Positions 23,801 to 35,500 of a DNA stretch of 64,000 nucleotides are shown here, piece after piece. The stretch comes from Unio delphinus (lineage: Eukaryota; Mollusca; Bivalvia; Unionida; Unionidae). The DNA lies in contig JAQISU010000132.1 of the NCBI GenBank assembly GCA_029339505.1, positions 5,310,001 to 5,374,000 of the forward strand, written 5' to 3'. The notes under the pieces are model-generated. The model did no database searches. It had not been told where the DNA came from and worked only from the letters and a program-made list of their open reading frames with translations. Every line of letters begins with the position of its first letter. The first letter of the stretch is position 1. A program made the position numbers and the translations under genes.

Positions 23801-26800
23801 ATTATTGTATTTCTTTTGACAATGTAATCTGCCCTATTCGGCTATTATTGTATCTCTTTTGACAATGTAATCTGCCCTATTCGGCTATTATTGTATCTCT
23901 TTTGACAATGTAATCTGCCCTATTCGGCCATTATTGTATTTCATTCGACCTTGTAATCTGCCCTATTCGGCTATTATTGTTTTTCTTTCGACCTTGTAAT
24001 CTGCCCTATATGGCTATTATTGTATTTCTTTTGACAATGTAATCTGCCCTATTCGGCTATTATTGTATCTCTTTTGACAATGTAATCTGCCCTATTCGGC
24101 TATTATTGTATTTCTTTTGACAATGTAATCTGCCCTATTCGGCTATTATTGTATTTCTTTTGACAATGTAATCTGCCCTATTCGGCTATTATTGTATCTC
24201 TTTTGACAATGTAATCTGCCCTATTCGGCTATTATTGTATTTCTTTTGACAATGTAAACTGTCCTATTCGGCTATTATTGTTTTTCTTTCGACCTTGTAA
24301 TCTGCCCTATTCGGCTATTATTGTATTTCTTTTGACAATGTAATCTGCCCTATTCGGCTATTATTGTATCTCTTTTGACAATGTAATCTGCCCTATTCGG
24401 CTATTATTGTATCTCTTTTGACAATGTAATCTGCCCTATTCGGCTATTATTGTATTTCTTTTGACAATGTAATCTGCCCTATTCGGCTATTATTGTATCT
24501 CTTTTGACAATGTAATCTGCCCTATTCGGCTATTATTGTATTTCTTTTGACAATGTAATCTGCCCTATTCGGCTATTATTGTATTTCTTTTGACAATGTA
24601 ATCTGCCCTATTCGGCTATTATTGTATTTCTTTTGACAATGTAATCTGCCCTATTCGGCTATTATTGTATCTCTTTTGACAATGTAATCTGCCCTATTCG
24701 GCTATTATTGTATTTCTTTTGACAATGTAATCTGCCCTATTCGGCTATTATTAGATCTCTTTTGACAATGTAATCTGCCCTATTCGGCTATTATTGTATT
24801 TCTTTTGACAATGTAATCTGCCCTATTCGGCTATTATTGTATCTCTTTTGACAATGTAATCTGCCCTATTCGGCTATTATTGTATTTCTTTTGACAATGT
24901 AAACTGTCCTATTCGGCTATTATTGTTTTTCTTTCGACCTTGTAATCTGCCCTATTCGGCTATTATTGTATTTCTTTTGACAATGTAATCTGCCCTATTC
25001 GGCTATTATTGTATCTCTTTTGACAATGTAATCTGCCCTATTCGGCTATTATTGTATTTCTTTTGACAATGTAAACTGTCCTATTCGGCTATTATTGTTT
25101 TTCTTTCGACCTTGTAATCTGCCCTATTCGGCTATTATTGTATTTCTTTTGACAATGTAATCTGCCTTATATGGCTATTATTGTATTTCTTTTGACAATG
25201 TAATCTGCCCTATTCGGCTATTATTGTATCTCTTTTGACAATGTAATCTGCCCTATTCGGCTATTATTGTATTTCTTTTGACAATGTAATCTGCCCTATT
25301 CGGCTATTATTGTATTTCTTTTGACAATGTAATCTGCCCTATTCGGCTATTATTGTATTTCTTTTGACAATGTAATCTGCCCTATTCGGCTATTATTGTA
25401 TCTCTTTTGACAATGTAATCTGCCCTATTCGGCTATTATTGTATTTCTTTTGACAATGTAAACTGTCCTATTCGGCTATTATTGTTTTTCTTTCGACCTT
25501 GTAATCTGCCCTATTCGGCTATTATTGTATTTCTTTTGACAATGTAATCTGCCCTATTCGGCTATTATTGTATCTCTTTTGACAATGTAATCTGCCTTAT
25601 TCGGCTATTATTGTATCTCTTTTGACAATGTAATCTGTCCTATTCGGCTATTATTGTTTTTCTTTCGACCTTGTAATCTGCCCTATATGGCTATTATTGT
25701 ATTTCTTTTGACAATGTAAACTGCCCTATTCGGCCATTATTGTATTTCATTCGACCTTGTAATCTGCCCTATTCGGCTATTATTGTATTTCTTTTGACAA
25801 TGTAATCTGCCCTATTCGGCTATTATTGTATCTCTTTTGACAATGTAATCTGCCCTATTCGGCTATTATTGTATCTCTTTTGACAATGTAATCTGTCCTA
25901 TTCGGCTATTATTGTTTTTCTTTCGACCTTGTAATCTGCCCTATATGGCTATTATTGTATTTCTTTTGACAATGTAAACTGACCTATTCGGCTATTATTG
26001 TTTTTCTTTCGACCTTGTAATCTGCCCTATTCGGCTATTATTGTATTTCTTTTGACAATGTAATCTGCCCTATTCGGCTATTATTGTATCTCTTTTGACA
26101 ATGTAATCTGCCCTATTCGGCTATTATTGTATCTCTTTTGACAATGTAATCTGTCCTATTCGGCTATTATTGTTTTTCTTTCGACCTTGTAATCTGCCCT
26201 ATATGGCTATTATTGTATTTCTTTTGACAATGTAATCTGCCCTATTCGGCTATTATTGTATCTCTTTTGACAATGTAATCTGCCCTATTCGGCTATTATT
26301 GTATTTCTTTTGACAATGTAATCTGCCCTATTCGGCTATTATTGTATTTCTTTTGACAATGTAATCTGCCCTATTCGGCTACTATTGTATCTCTTTTGAC
26401 AATGTAATCTGCCCTATTCGGCTATTATTGTATTTCTTTTGACAATGTAAACTGTCCTATTCGGCTATTATTGTTTTTCTTTCGACCTTGTAATCTGCCC
26501 TATTCGGCTATTATTGTATTTCTTTTGACAATGTAATCTGCCCTATTCGGCTATTATTGTATCTCTTTTGACAATGTAATCTGCCCTATTCGGCTATTAT
26601 TGTATTTCTTTTGACAATGTAATCTGCCCTATTCGGCCATTATTGTATTTCATTCGACCTTGTAATCTGCCCTATTCGGCTATTATTGTTTTTCTTTCGA
26701 CCTTGTAATCTGCCCTATATGGCTATTATTGTATTTCTTTTGACAATGTAATCTGCCCTATTCGGCTATTATTGTATCTCTTTTGACAATGTAATCTGCC

Positions 26801-27400
26801 CTATTCGGCTATTATTGTATTTATTTTGACAATGTAATCTGCCCTATTCGGCTATTATTGTATTTCTTTTGACAATGTAATCTGCCCTATTCGGCTATTA
26901 TTGTATCTCTTTTGACAATGTAATCTGCCCTATTCGGCTATTATTGTATTTCTTTTGACAATGTAAACTGTCCTATTCGGCTATTATTGTTTTTCTTTCG
27001 ACCTTGTAATCTGCCCTATTCGGCTATTATTGTATTTCTTTTGACAATGTAATCTGCCCTATTCGGCTATTATTGTATCTCTTTTGACAATGTAATCTGC
27101 CCTATTCGGCTATTATTGTATCTCTTTTGACAATGTAATCTGCCCTATTCGGCTATTATTGTATTTCTTTTGACAATGTAATCTGCCCTATTCGGCTATT
27201 ATTGTATCTCTTTTGACAATGTAATCTGCCCTATTCGGCTATTATTGTATTTCTTTTGACAATGTAATCTGCCCTATTCGGCTATTATTGTATTTCTTTT
27301 GACAATGTAAACTGTCCTATTCGGCTATTATTGTATTTCATTCGACCTTATAATCTGCCTTATATGGCTATTATTGTATTTCTTTTGACATTGTAATCTG
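17857..27400 (+). repeat. 43-bp satellite array, about 222 monomers, with higher-order structure
   Basis: The monomer reads TATTGTATTTCTTTTGACAA, TGTAATCTGCCC and TATTCGGCTAT. Main variants are TATCTC for TATTTC, a TTTTTCTTTCGACCTTG form, AAACTGTCC for AATCTGCCC, and TATATGG for TATTCGG. Rare single-monomer variants recur at fixed offsets. TTAGATCTC occurs at 22128 and 24751 (2623 bp, 61 monomers). TATTTTATC (20061, 22684), AATCAGCC (20211, 22834) and TTCTGCT (20528, 23151) show the same 2623-bp offset. The TATATGG...CCATTATTG block at 22501 and 25683 is offset by 3182 bp (74 monomers). The first and last monomers carry the older GACATTGTAATCTG form. Every frame is broken by stops, so it is not coding. 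Confidence 0.97.
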
Positions 27401-27528
27401 GGTTAATCATGTCAGAATTTTCAAAAGGTCCCGTCGCCCTCAAAGAAGCAGCGGTGGGAAACAAACAAAGCAAAATTAAACAAATAAAAGCAAATCTCCG
27501 TGTTTGTCCCATCGACGTCGTATTCGGG
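27401..27528 (+). repeat. Right flank of the satellite-bearing element
   Basis: GGGTTAATCATG, a GAAGCAGCGGTGGG segment, a CAAACAAAGCAAAATTAAAC-like A-rich part and TGTCCCATCGACGTCGTATTC match 11738-11905 in order. Similarity fades after about 27528. This marks the end of the parent repeat in both copies. Confidence 0.8.
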
Positions 27529-28019
27529 GTTAATAATTCCGATGTCCATAAGCAACTGTATTATTAAAATGTACTTTATTAACACACCCAAACACATTTT
27601 GAATAAAGAAGGAAAAAGCGAGGTGACAAGAATAATCACTGGTTTGTCCTATACGATTATGACATTATTTTTCTTTTATTACTTTCAGCACAGGAAAATC
27701 TATCATAGTGACTATGAGAACTTTCGAGAATTAAATTCACCTTGTTTTTATTTTAATAACATGTTTACCAACGAGTGCATCAATATGAACATTCAACTGA
27801 TTGGCCAAACCTAACAAAATACATTAAATAGGTATTCCCCTTGATGTCGTATAAATTAAAGAAATGTATGTACGGAACATCTTGAGACGCTCTTTTTGAT
27901 CTTGAAAAATGTCACTGCGTAATTTAAGTGTCATCAATAAAATGACAAGCCTTATTTCGCAACACATATATATTTAACGATAATTGCCCCTAACCCATAT
28001 ATTCATGTAGGAAGTTAAA
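27529..28019. other. Unrecognised stretch
   Basis: A 104-codon open frame covers 27500-27814, but it has no recognisable motif, its 5' part overlaps the repeat flank, and its composition follows the AT-rich background. I do not call a gene. Confidence 0.45.
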
Positions 28020-28091
28020 TGTATGTATGTATGTATGTATGTATGTATGTATGTATGTATGTATGTATGTATGTATGTATGTATGTATGTA

Positions 28092-28159
<68 letters not shown>

Positions 28160-28202
28160 GTGTGTGTGTGTGCGTGCGCGCGCGTGCGTGCGTGCGTGCG
28201 TG
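28020..28202 (+). repeat. Compound microsatellite (TATG)n (TG)n (CGTG)n
   Basis: TATG repeats (28020-28096), then TG (28097-28171 with two interruptions), then CG/CGTG units (28172-28202). The order of motifs is the same as at 12072 and 31713. Confidence 0.96.
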
Positions 28203-28302
28203 TATGCGGATTTAATAGCAGATAGGTAACATGTCGTCTATCAATATATAGTATATATCTATCTCATATCGTTATTAGATATTTTCCAAAATAACCCAAA
28301 CA

Positions 28303-28360
28303 TCTTAAACTTATTTTAAGCTATCTTAATGCCGCCAGGTAGCTTGTTAAAGTACAGTGG
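28303..28360 (+). repeat. Dispersed flank, copy 2
   Basis: Matches 12241-12310 (see that entry). It lies about 100 bp beyond the (TATG)n(TG)n array rather than directly next to it. Confidence 0.5.
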
Positions 28361-28393
28361 TTTTTGTTGTTGTTGTGTTTTTGTTTGTTTGTT

Positions 28394-28397
<4 letters not shown>

Positions 28398-28487
<90 letters not shown>

Positions 28488-28536
28488 CATACATACATAC
28501 ATACATACATACATACATACATACATACATACATAC
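28398..28536. repeat. Compound microsatellite (TA)n (GA)n (ATAC)n
   Basis: TA to about 28430, AG/GA to 28485, ATAC to 28536. It ends directly at the head of a SINE (28540). Reading frames across it are artefacts. Confidence 0.96.
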
Positions 28537-28539
28537 CTC

Positions 28540-28810
28540 TCCGGTGGCCTAACTGGTTAGAGCGTCCGCCTCGGTTGCGGTTTGTCAAATGTTTTAATTC
28601 CAGCCGAGTCATACCAAAGACGTTCAGCATTTATAGGTTTGTCTTAGAACTGGCCGGTCTGGCATTATGATAATATAAGTGGGACATAATTATACATGTC
28701 AACAGCATATGATGCACCAATGCTACACTTAACTATAAACTGCCACACTGCAGATATCACTGAAAAATTGTTAAAGCTACGTTAAAAAAGCCACACACAC
28801 ACACACACTC
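28540..28810 (+). mobile_element. tRNA-derived SINE, family 1
   Basis: It starts CTCCGGTGGCCTAACTGG with an A-box-like region and GTTAGAGCGTCCGCC; the B box region is degenerate (TTTTAATTCCAGCC). The family body follows, with GAGTCATACCAAAGACG, CTGGCCGGTCTGGCATTATG and CATGTCAACAGCATATGATG. It ends AAAGCTACGTTAAAAA and (AC)n. The stretch around 28620-28640 is shortened relative to the copy at 17510. The degenerate B box suggests an old copy. Confidence 0.88.
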
Positions 28811-28879
28811 GTACATAGATACCAACCTACCTACGTACCTGCCTTGCCGGCCTGCCTACCTACCTACCTACTACCTACC

Positions 28880-28999
28880 TCACACACACACACACACACA
28901 CACACCCCACACACACACATACATACATACATACATACATACATACATACATACATACATACATACATACATACATACATACATACATACATACATACA

Positions 29000-29032
<33 letters not shown>
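28880..29032 (-). repeat. Compound microsatellite (AC)n (ATAC)n
   Basis: AC dinucleotides with one CCC interruption, then ATAC to about 29028 and a short ATAT end. Reverse complement of the (TATG)n(TG)n order. A CTAC/CTGC-rich lead-in (28825-28878) is itself a degenerate tetranucleotide repeat. Confidence 0.96.
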
Positions 29033-29035
<3 letters not shown>

Positions 29036-29077
29036 CGGTGAGGGGTCAACAAACGACAGGTTATTGCGTTAATGATC

Positions 29078-29184
29078 GCAACACTGACAACATATCTGGG
29101 TTTATGTTGTTTGCAGTACTGACAGCAGATCTGAGTCTACGTTCTTCGCAGTATTTACACCAGATCTGGGTCTGCTTTGTTCAC
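29078..29184 (+). repeat. 35-bp tandem repeat, three copies
   Basis: Three diverged copies with the pattern GCA(A/G)(C/T)ACTGACA.CA.ATCTG(G/A)GT start at about 29078, 29113 and 29149. The divergence suggests an old duplication. Confidence 0.75.
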
Positions 29185-29648
29185 TTTCGGCTCGCGTGAT
29201 GCAAACCCAGTATGTTAATAAAGCTTCTATTTATAGACGACGAGTTGACATTAACTTATGATCTGTTCTTTGCAAAGCTTGGGGTAGGGGAATTTGCCTT
29301 AGAAATGAAATAAATCGTTCGTATTCAAACAGACAAGGTCAGTATGGTAAGTGACCTGAGGCTATAATCTCGAGTGAGCTCATCTACATTCGTTCTTTAG
29401 AAACTCCGTAGATTGAATCGAATTTGAACTTGAAACGAACGGCTGCAATTTAATGAGGACGATAAACAGGTATCTTTTGCGACCAAACAAAAACTGCTTG
29501 AATACATGACATAGGCCTACGTCGGGCTGGTGAGCGACATTGAAACATGACGTAGGACGTGATCTGTATAATAAATTGTTGTTTATGTTTCTTGCTACAA
29601 GTTAGTTTCCATACTAACGAATAAACAAACCAGCTCAGCGTGTGTGTG

Positions 29649-29650
<2 letters not shown>
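29185..29650. other. Unrecognised stretch
   Basis: No gene or repeat recognised between the 35-bp repeat and the (TC)n tract. Confidence 0.45.

Positions 29651-29729
<79 letters not shown>
29651..29729. repeat. (TC)n microsatellite
   Basis: About 39 TC dinucleotides followed by a short (AC)7. Together with the (AG)n at 29792-29856 it forms a long inverted repeat. Confidence 0.97.
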
Positions 29730-29730
<1 letters not shown>

Positions 29731-29786
29731 ACACACACACACACATACTGACGGACAGACAGACGGACGGATAGAAAGATAGATAG

Positions 29787-29791
<5 letters not shown>

Positions 29792-29856
<65 letters not shown>
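29792..29856. repeat. (GA)n microsatellite, inverted partner of 29651-29729
   Basis: About 32 GA dinucleotides, complementary to the (TC)n tract 60 bp upstream. The spacer contains degenerate GACG/GATA tetranucleotides (29750-29788). Confidence 0.97.
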
Positions 29857-29859
<3 letters not shown>

Positions 29860-30003
29860 AACGAACGTTTACCTAAGCATTTCTAAGCTGCCAAAGACGC
29901 CTTTTTAATACGAAATATTACAACTAAGCCTGTAGCTAAATATACAGAGATAGTCCTGTTAATGTAACCACGCCATCCTAGAAGCCTGTACTTAAAAAGA
30001 AAG

Positions 30004-30507
30004 AGATAGCACCACGCCGCAAACATGCAGAGGGGCCCCGAGTGGCCGAGTGGTCTAAAGCGCTGTCCATTACGGATCACTTGCCTTCTCACCTCTGTCT
30101 GCGTGGGTTCGAGTCTAAGATTCGGCTAATGTAGTTATGTGAGAAAGCTTGCCAGTACCTTCTCGTGGGTTGGTGGTTCTTTCCGAGGTGGTGGTGGGGG
30201 GGGGGGGGGTACGGGTTCTTCCTCCACCATTAATACCATTAATACTGGCCGCCATGTATAGCCTATATTGTGTTGAAAAACGGCGTTAAACCATAAAAAG
30301 CAAACATGTAGTACGATGTCCCACCCACTCACATTATCCTGACACCAGGCCGACCAGTCCTAACACCAACTTATTTATGCCGAGCACCTAGCTATGCAAC
30401 TGTTAGCACCAGTTGTATATGTCTTAGATTCGGTCTTAGACTCGGTCGGGGTTGTAACCCTTGAACTCTGGCATGCGATGTGGACGATCTAACCACTAGG
30501 TCACCAA
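30004..30507 (-). mobile_element. SINE family 1 fragment split by a family 2 SINE
   Basis: The right part (30303-30507) reads on the minus strand as the family 1 head and body: GGTGACCTAGTGGTTAGATC at its start, a degraded B box, and CTGGTGTCAGGATAATGTG and GTGGGACATCG further on. The left part (30004-30030) continues the body with a CATG.TTGCGGCGTGG-like segment. The 270 bp between is a family 2 SINE. The reading order across the gap fits a single original element. Confidence 0.72.
30031..30300 (+). mobile_element. tRNA-derived SINE, family 2, nested in family 1
   Basis: The head GGCCCCGAGTGGCCGAGTGG resembles class II tRNAs (Leu/Ser type) with a good A box, and GGGTTCGAGTC is a clear B box. 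The body has GTGAGAAAGCTTGCCAGTA, CTCGTGGGT(T)GGTGGTTC, a G run, and CCATTAATACTGGCCGCCATG. The end is GGCGTTAAACCATAAAAAG. GCAAACATGCAG (30019-30030) and GCAAACATGTAG (30300-30311) form a near-perfect 12-bp target-site duplication in the family 1 body. CCATTAATACCATTAATACTGG includes a small internal duplication. Confidence 0.9.
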
Positions 30508-30788
30508 ATGTAAAAAATGTAAATAAATTATTTGCAAGAGACGCGCGCTTTATGAGTATGCCATCTATTTGTTTTAACTCTCGCATCGTCTTACAGTTAG
30601 TGACAATCCGAATATGTCTTCAGATTAGTACCAACAAAGCAGTACAGACTTATCAAGTTGGACTTATATAGTAAGTATTTAAGTTAGACTTATATAGTAA
30701 GTATTTCAGCGAGACTCATTTTTAGGAAAGTGACATCTTCAAACATTGAATTGAAATGCACGAAGAAACGCAAAGAAAAAAATCGCAT
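30508..30788. other. Unrecognised stretch
   Basis: Contains a short tandem duplication of about 26 bp (TTAGACTTATATAGTAAGTAT-like units at 30657-30705). Nothing else recognised. Confidence 0.5.
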
Positions 30789-30808
30789 CACACACACACA
30801 CACACGCA

Positions 30809-30840
<32 letters not shown>

Positions 30841-30945
30841 AACACACACACACACACATACATACATACATACATACATACATACATACATACATACATA
30901 CATACATACATACATACATACATACATACATACATACATACATAC

Positions 30946-30994
<49 letters not shown>
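30789..30994 (-). repeat. Compound microsatellite (AC)n (ACGC)n (AC)n (ATAC)n (GA)n
   Basis: AC, then five ACGC units, AC with one AAAC interruption, ATAC to about 30949, GA to 30994. Frames on both strands are artefacts. Confidence 0.96.
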
Positions 30995-30998
<4 letters not shown>

Positions 30999-31712
30999 CG
31001 CAAACACTAGTCCGATAACTCAACCCTACAAATCTGTGTTGATGATGATGGACGATGTTGTGGATCTGATGTCACCTGTTCATTATAATGTGCAATTGTG
31101 ATGCATCCAAATGATTCCAGAACAAACCCGCTTACACTTTAGATACATACTGGTAATTGCTAACGGCCATATCAAGCACGAGGATCAACATGACCACAGG
31201 GGGACAGACGGTTGTGCTATTCCAGGTGGATGTACAAGTCACCAAACATGATTTACTCAGGCGACGGTAGCTTTACAGACATGAGAAATCCCAGTAAGTG
31301 CATAAATTGTACACCGATGCTGCAAGCAAATTTGTATGCAGGTAATTGCAGCGTTTAATGAATTGGTGCCCTCACGCGATAATTAATAACATCACCGGTG
31401 ACGAGATGATTTATTGGCCTACGCAAATAATAGTTCAAGCATTGCTTTAACAAAGTTGTAGCTTCCTTCGTCAATGCGGGTGTATGTTAATTCAAGTTAA
31501 TAATAATGGTGACCTGATATGGTCATATCGGGAATGCGATAAATAATGTTTCACACATAGCCATCGTTTTTTAAACTGCTATACGAAATGTTTAAAACAT
31601 TGTGCAGTTAGTTATTCAAGGTAAAATGTCAACAAATGTGTGCCTTTATTTAGTCTGTAACAGATCTGAACATTTATTTAATATGTGAGAATTTATGATA
31701 TTTAAGATAGGG
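30995..31712. other. Unrecognised stretch
   Basis: No gene or recognisable repeat. Confidence 0.5.
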
Positions 31713-32714
<1,002 letters not shown>

Positions 32715-32724
32715 AGCAATGTGT

Positions 32725-32790
32725 CCACCAATCAGATTTTGAGTGGACTCACCTTATAAAAGCGCCACTTCCTGGTTGAGAAAGACAGAT
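32725..32790 (+). promoter_or_regulatory. Candidate Pol II core promoter (CCAAT + TATA)
   Basis: ACCAATCAG (about 32728-32736) lies about 20 bases upstream of CTTATAAAAGCGCC (about 32753-32766). The downstream side has an HSE-like TTTCTAGAAAGAA (about 32812-32824). No recognisable coding start follows, and the nearby repeat at 32842 argues the patch may be part of a dispersed element. Low confidence. Confidence 0.25.
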
Positions 32791-32841
32791 AAATAAGGAA
32801 GGATTCTTCTGTTTCTAGAAAGAACCGTGACTTTTATATGC

Positions 32842-32895
32842 GACCTATACCATAATAGAAAACTGTTGTTTCCATGGTTATCACGTTCCCGTATG
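32842..32895 (+). repeat. Short dispersed repeat, copy 1
   Basis: CCTATACCATAATAG, CTGTTGTTTCCATGG and CACGT are shared in order and spacing with 41930-41985. A CCTATACCATAATA match also occurs on the minus strand at about 3938-3953. The class is unknown. Confidence 0.6.
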
Positions 32896-34972
32896 TGCCA
32901 ATAATAGTAACGGTAATTTAGAAACATTGCAAGCGAGGATTCTAATGAGACTAGATGAAATAAAGTCGTTACTTGTTCTTTCCATCTATGAATTAAATCC
33001 GTATTTTAGATGCACCTCTTCTTGTGAGAGATAACAATCTGAAGGCCTGCGTTAAGAATGAATCCAAAGGAAAAGCAGTTTAACCTTGTATCTGGCCTAC
33101 ATTTAAGATACACACAAAAAATTACAACCACAATTTGCTTTTTGTTATTCTTCGCGACACGTTCCATGGTTATACACTTGGCGGTGACTATTAGACTATG
33201 CTTGCTGTGAATGAGGGAAGTATTTAATGGAGTATGAAAAGTTTAGCTTCAATCACACGCGATACTTTGCACTCAGATTTATATATACATCTGAGTTTCA
33301 GGGGGAAAATTTCTAACACAAATTATGATCACTGAAGAAAGGGAAATATAACTAAAATATTTGGAAACTCTTTTAATATTGTATAGGTTCCAGTTTTGGC
33401 TGACAGCATTCAAAATTAAAATTCCCACAAAGCGGGCTTGAGTGGAAATCCTCCTTTCCCCTTCCCCTTCCGGTGAAGCCTACCCCCTTCCGGTGAAGCC
33501 TACCCTGAATAAGTATAACTCATCGGATACAACTAGTAAAATCCGTGTCTGACCTGTGAAGAATCTTCAAAAAGAAGATAAAAACGAATTTTTGCCAGGA
33601 AAATATTATTATATTTTCTTAAATACAGAGAATGCACGATTCAGCCAAACACCCATCTCTTTGTCTACGCTTGCTGAGAAAAGGGCATATGTTATTGTCG
33701 ACTAAAATAGATTCGTGTCAGGTAGTACGTTGTCGTCATCTCGTAGTATCTCGTAGTATCGGATACGCTGCTTTCTTAATATAGTCAACCTTTCTCGTGA
33801 ATAGATGTGACAAAGGAATCATTATTCTATTTTAATGGCGTTTGCACCATTCACTTATTACATTCAGCCTTATGAAGACAGTCTGAGAACGAAGTACTTA
33901 TTTTACTTCAGGAAACAGAACATAAAAGAAAGGTTTCAGGAGAGCAGTCTCTAATATATCAAATCTAACATCAAGTGACGTCATAATATGCCTATATCAA
34001 TGGCGGGTCTCGATATAAACTTGATCCTTTAAACATTAATTTACTGTTCTTTTCATTGGAAAAGCAATATCATATAGTTAAAATATTTACACCCCCCACC
34101 CCATTTATAGAAAATTATGGGTGCTGACACAAATTGTCCTTGTAAGGCCTGTTAAAATTATAGGTTATATTTCTGCTGTAGGTTTCAACAAACAGAGCAG
34201 GTGTTTTGTCAAAAGAAATCGAGATCTGGGTTGTAAATAATATATTTAATGTTTTTTCATAATACATTTTAAAATGCGTTCTGCTGCTTTCAAAGGTAAA
34301 ATTCAAAGGTAAAATGGGAAAGGTAAATTTCAAATTTAAATTTAACAGCGGCTGACCTCTTCTTTTGTCTATACATACTATTCCTCGTTTGGGTATGAAA
34401 TACTGGTTCCAAGTATTGTTATTTTCTACTACATGCATATTTGCATGGGTTCACTGTTACACTATACGCAGATGACGCGGTTTGTCGATCGCACCTGCTA
34501 ATCGACATTTGCATCGATATCAATTCCAATCCAGTCTGAGTTAGTGCGAAATCTGATGGCCATCTATCATGATGATCAAATGCAAGCATGTGGTCTACAT
34601 AGAAATGAGGTGTGTTCGTTTCGTCTGCTTCTTCAGTATCACCAAAGAATTTTGGGCATGCACCTGCCTTGGTCGTGTACATTTGTTTACTTCAAGGTAA
34701 AGTTCCATCTGGCTGGACAAAAAGCAAAGAAGCAGATGCTGAATAAAGCATGCCTAAACCAGGGACATTATTTATTCTGAGGAGTGGGGCAGGGGAGGGG
34801 GACATTATCTATTATGAGGAGTGGGGCAGGGAGGGGGACATTTGCCCCTGAATTATTAATATAAACAAATTGTAGCGCATTCATGGCTTATGATGCCGGT
34901 ACCTTAATTTATTATCAAACCTTCTCGCTTAACTTAAATCAGCTAACTGTGTTGGTTGTTGTTGTTGTTGTA
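32896..34972. other. Unrecognised stretch with two small duplications
   Basis: No gene supported. A ~22-bp unit (CCCTTCCGGTGAAGCCTACC) is duplicated at 33461-33505. A ~42-bp G-rich unit (GAGGAGTGGGGCAGG...GGGGGACATT) is duplicated at 34762-34842. The sequence TACGCAGATGAC at 34465 is discussed among the rejected observations. Confidence 0.5.
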
Positions 34973-35203
34973 GGGTTTAACGCCATTTTTCAGCACACGA
35001 TAGGCCATACATGGCAGCCAGTATTAATGGTGGATGAAGAATCAGGGAAAACACCCGCAAAGAACCACCGACCCACGAGCTACTGGCAAGCTTTCTCACA
35101 TATCCACGTTGGTTGAATCCGAGACTCGAGCCCACGCAGAGAGAGGTGAAATGGCAGTGATCTGTAACGGAGAGCGATTTTGGCCACTCGGCCACTCGGG
35201 GCC
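34973..35203 (-). mobile_element. tRNA-derived SINE, family 2
   Basis: On the minus strand it starts GGGCCCCGAGTGGCCGAGTGG-like (with the segment GCCGAGTGGCC duplicated in phase) and has a GGCTCGAGTC-like B box. It continues with GTGAGAAAGCTTGCCAGTAG, CTCGTGGGTCGGTGGTTC, CACCATTAATACTGGCTGCC and ends GGCGTTAAACCC. A GTT-rich tract (34951-34972) adjoins the tail end. Confidence 0.88.
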
Positions 35204-35328
35204 CATTTATCTTTGTTGGCTTCAGTGTTTTGTGTACATTATTTCTGACGGGTGCACCACGTGTTTTTGGGAGTTACATTTTGTGTAAAGCTAAAACAGC
35301 TAAACAAAGAATACTCTTTTAGTTGGAA

Positions 35329-35500
35329 GCCCCGAGTGTCGAGTGGCCTAAAGCGCTCATCGTTTTAAATCACTGACATCTCACCTCTCTCTACATGGGT
35401 TGGAATACTGAGCTCGGCCAATGTGGATACGTGAGACAGCTTGCCAGTAGGTTCTCGTGGGTCAGTGGTTTTGTGTTGAAAAATGACATTAAATCCAATA
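35329..35500 (+). mobile_element. tRNA-derived SINE, family 2, internally deleted
   Basis: Head GCCCCGAGTGTCGAGTGGCC with one A-box change, degenerate B box (GGGTTGGAATAC), then GTGAGACAGCTTGCCAGTAG and CTCGTGGGTCAGTGGTT. The middle part found in 30200-30265 (Pro-coding CTTCCTCC/CCATTAATACTGG section) is missing. It ends TGTTGAAAAATGACATTAAA. This is a defective copy in the opposite orientation to 34973-35203, only 125 bp away. Confidence 0.85.

Noticed and set aside
17857..27400. Regularly spaced units resembling a CRISPR array, or TTGACA...TATTAT resembling bacterial promoters
   Set aside because: The units are contiguous with no unique spacers, and the sequence context (SINEs, LINE, microsatellites) is eukaryotic. 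The promoter-like hexamers are incidental.
17857..27400. Centromeric satellite
   Set aside because: Higher-order structure and 172-bp tetramers are suggestive, but the array is only 9.5 kb and is flanked by an ordinary dispersed element, so I do not call a centromere.
30031..30140. Functional tRNA gene (Leu/Ser-like head)
   Set aside because: The A and B boxes are good, but the acceptor stem is not closed and the same head recurs at 34973, 35329 and 57720 with the same downstream body. It is a SINE promoter.
34465..34476. TACGCAGATGAC, which would read YADD, the reverse transcriptase active-site motif, on the plus strand
   Set aside because: Neighbouring residues do not form the other reverse transcriptase motifs and the frame closes soon after. 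A chance match is more likely than a second LINE.
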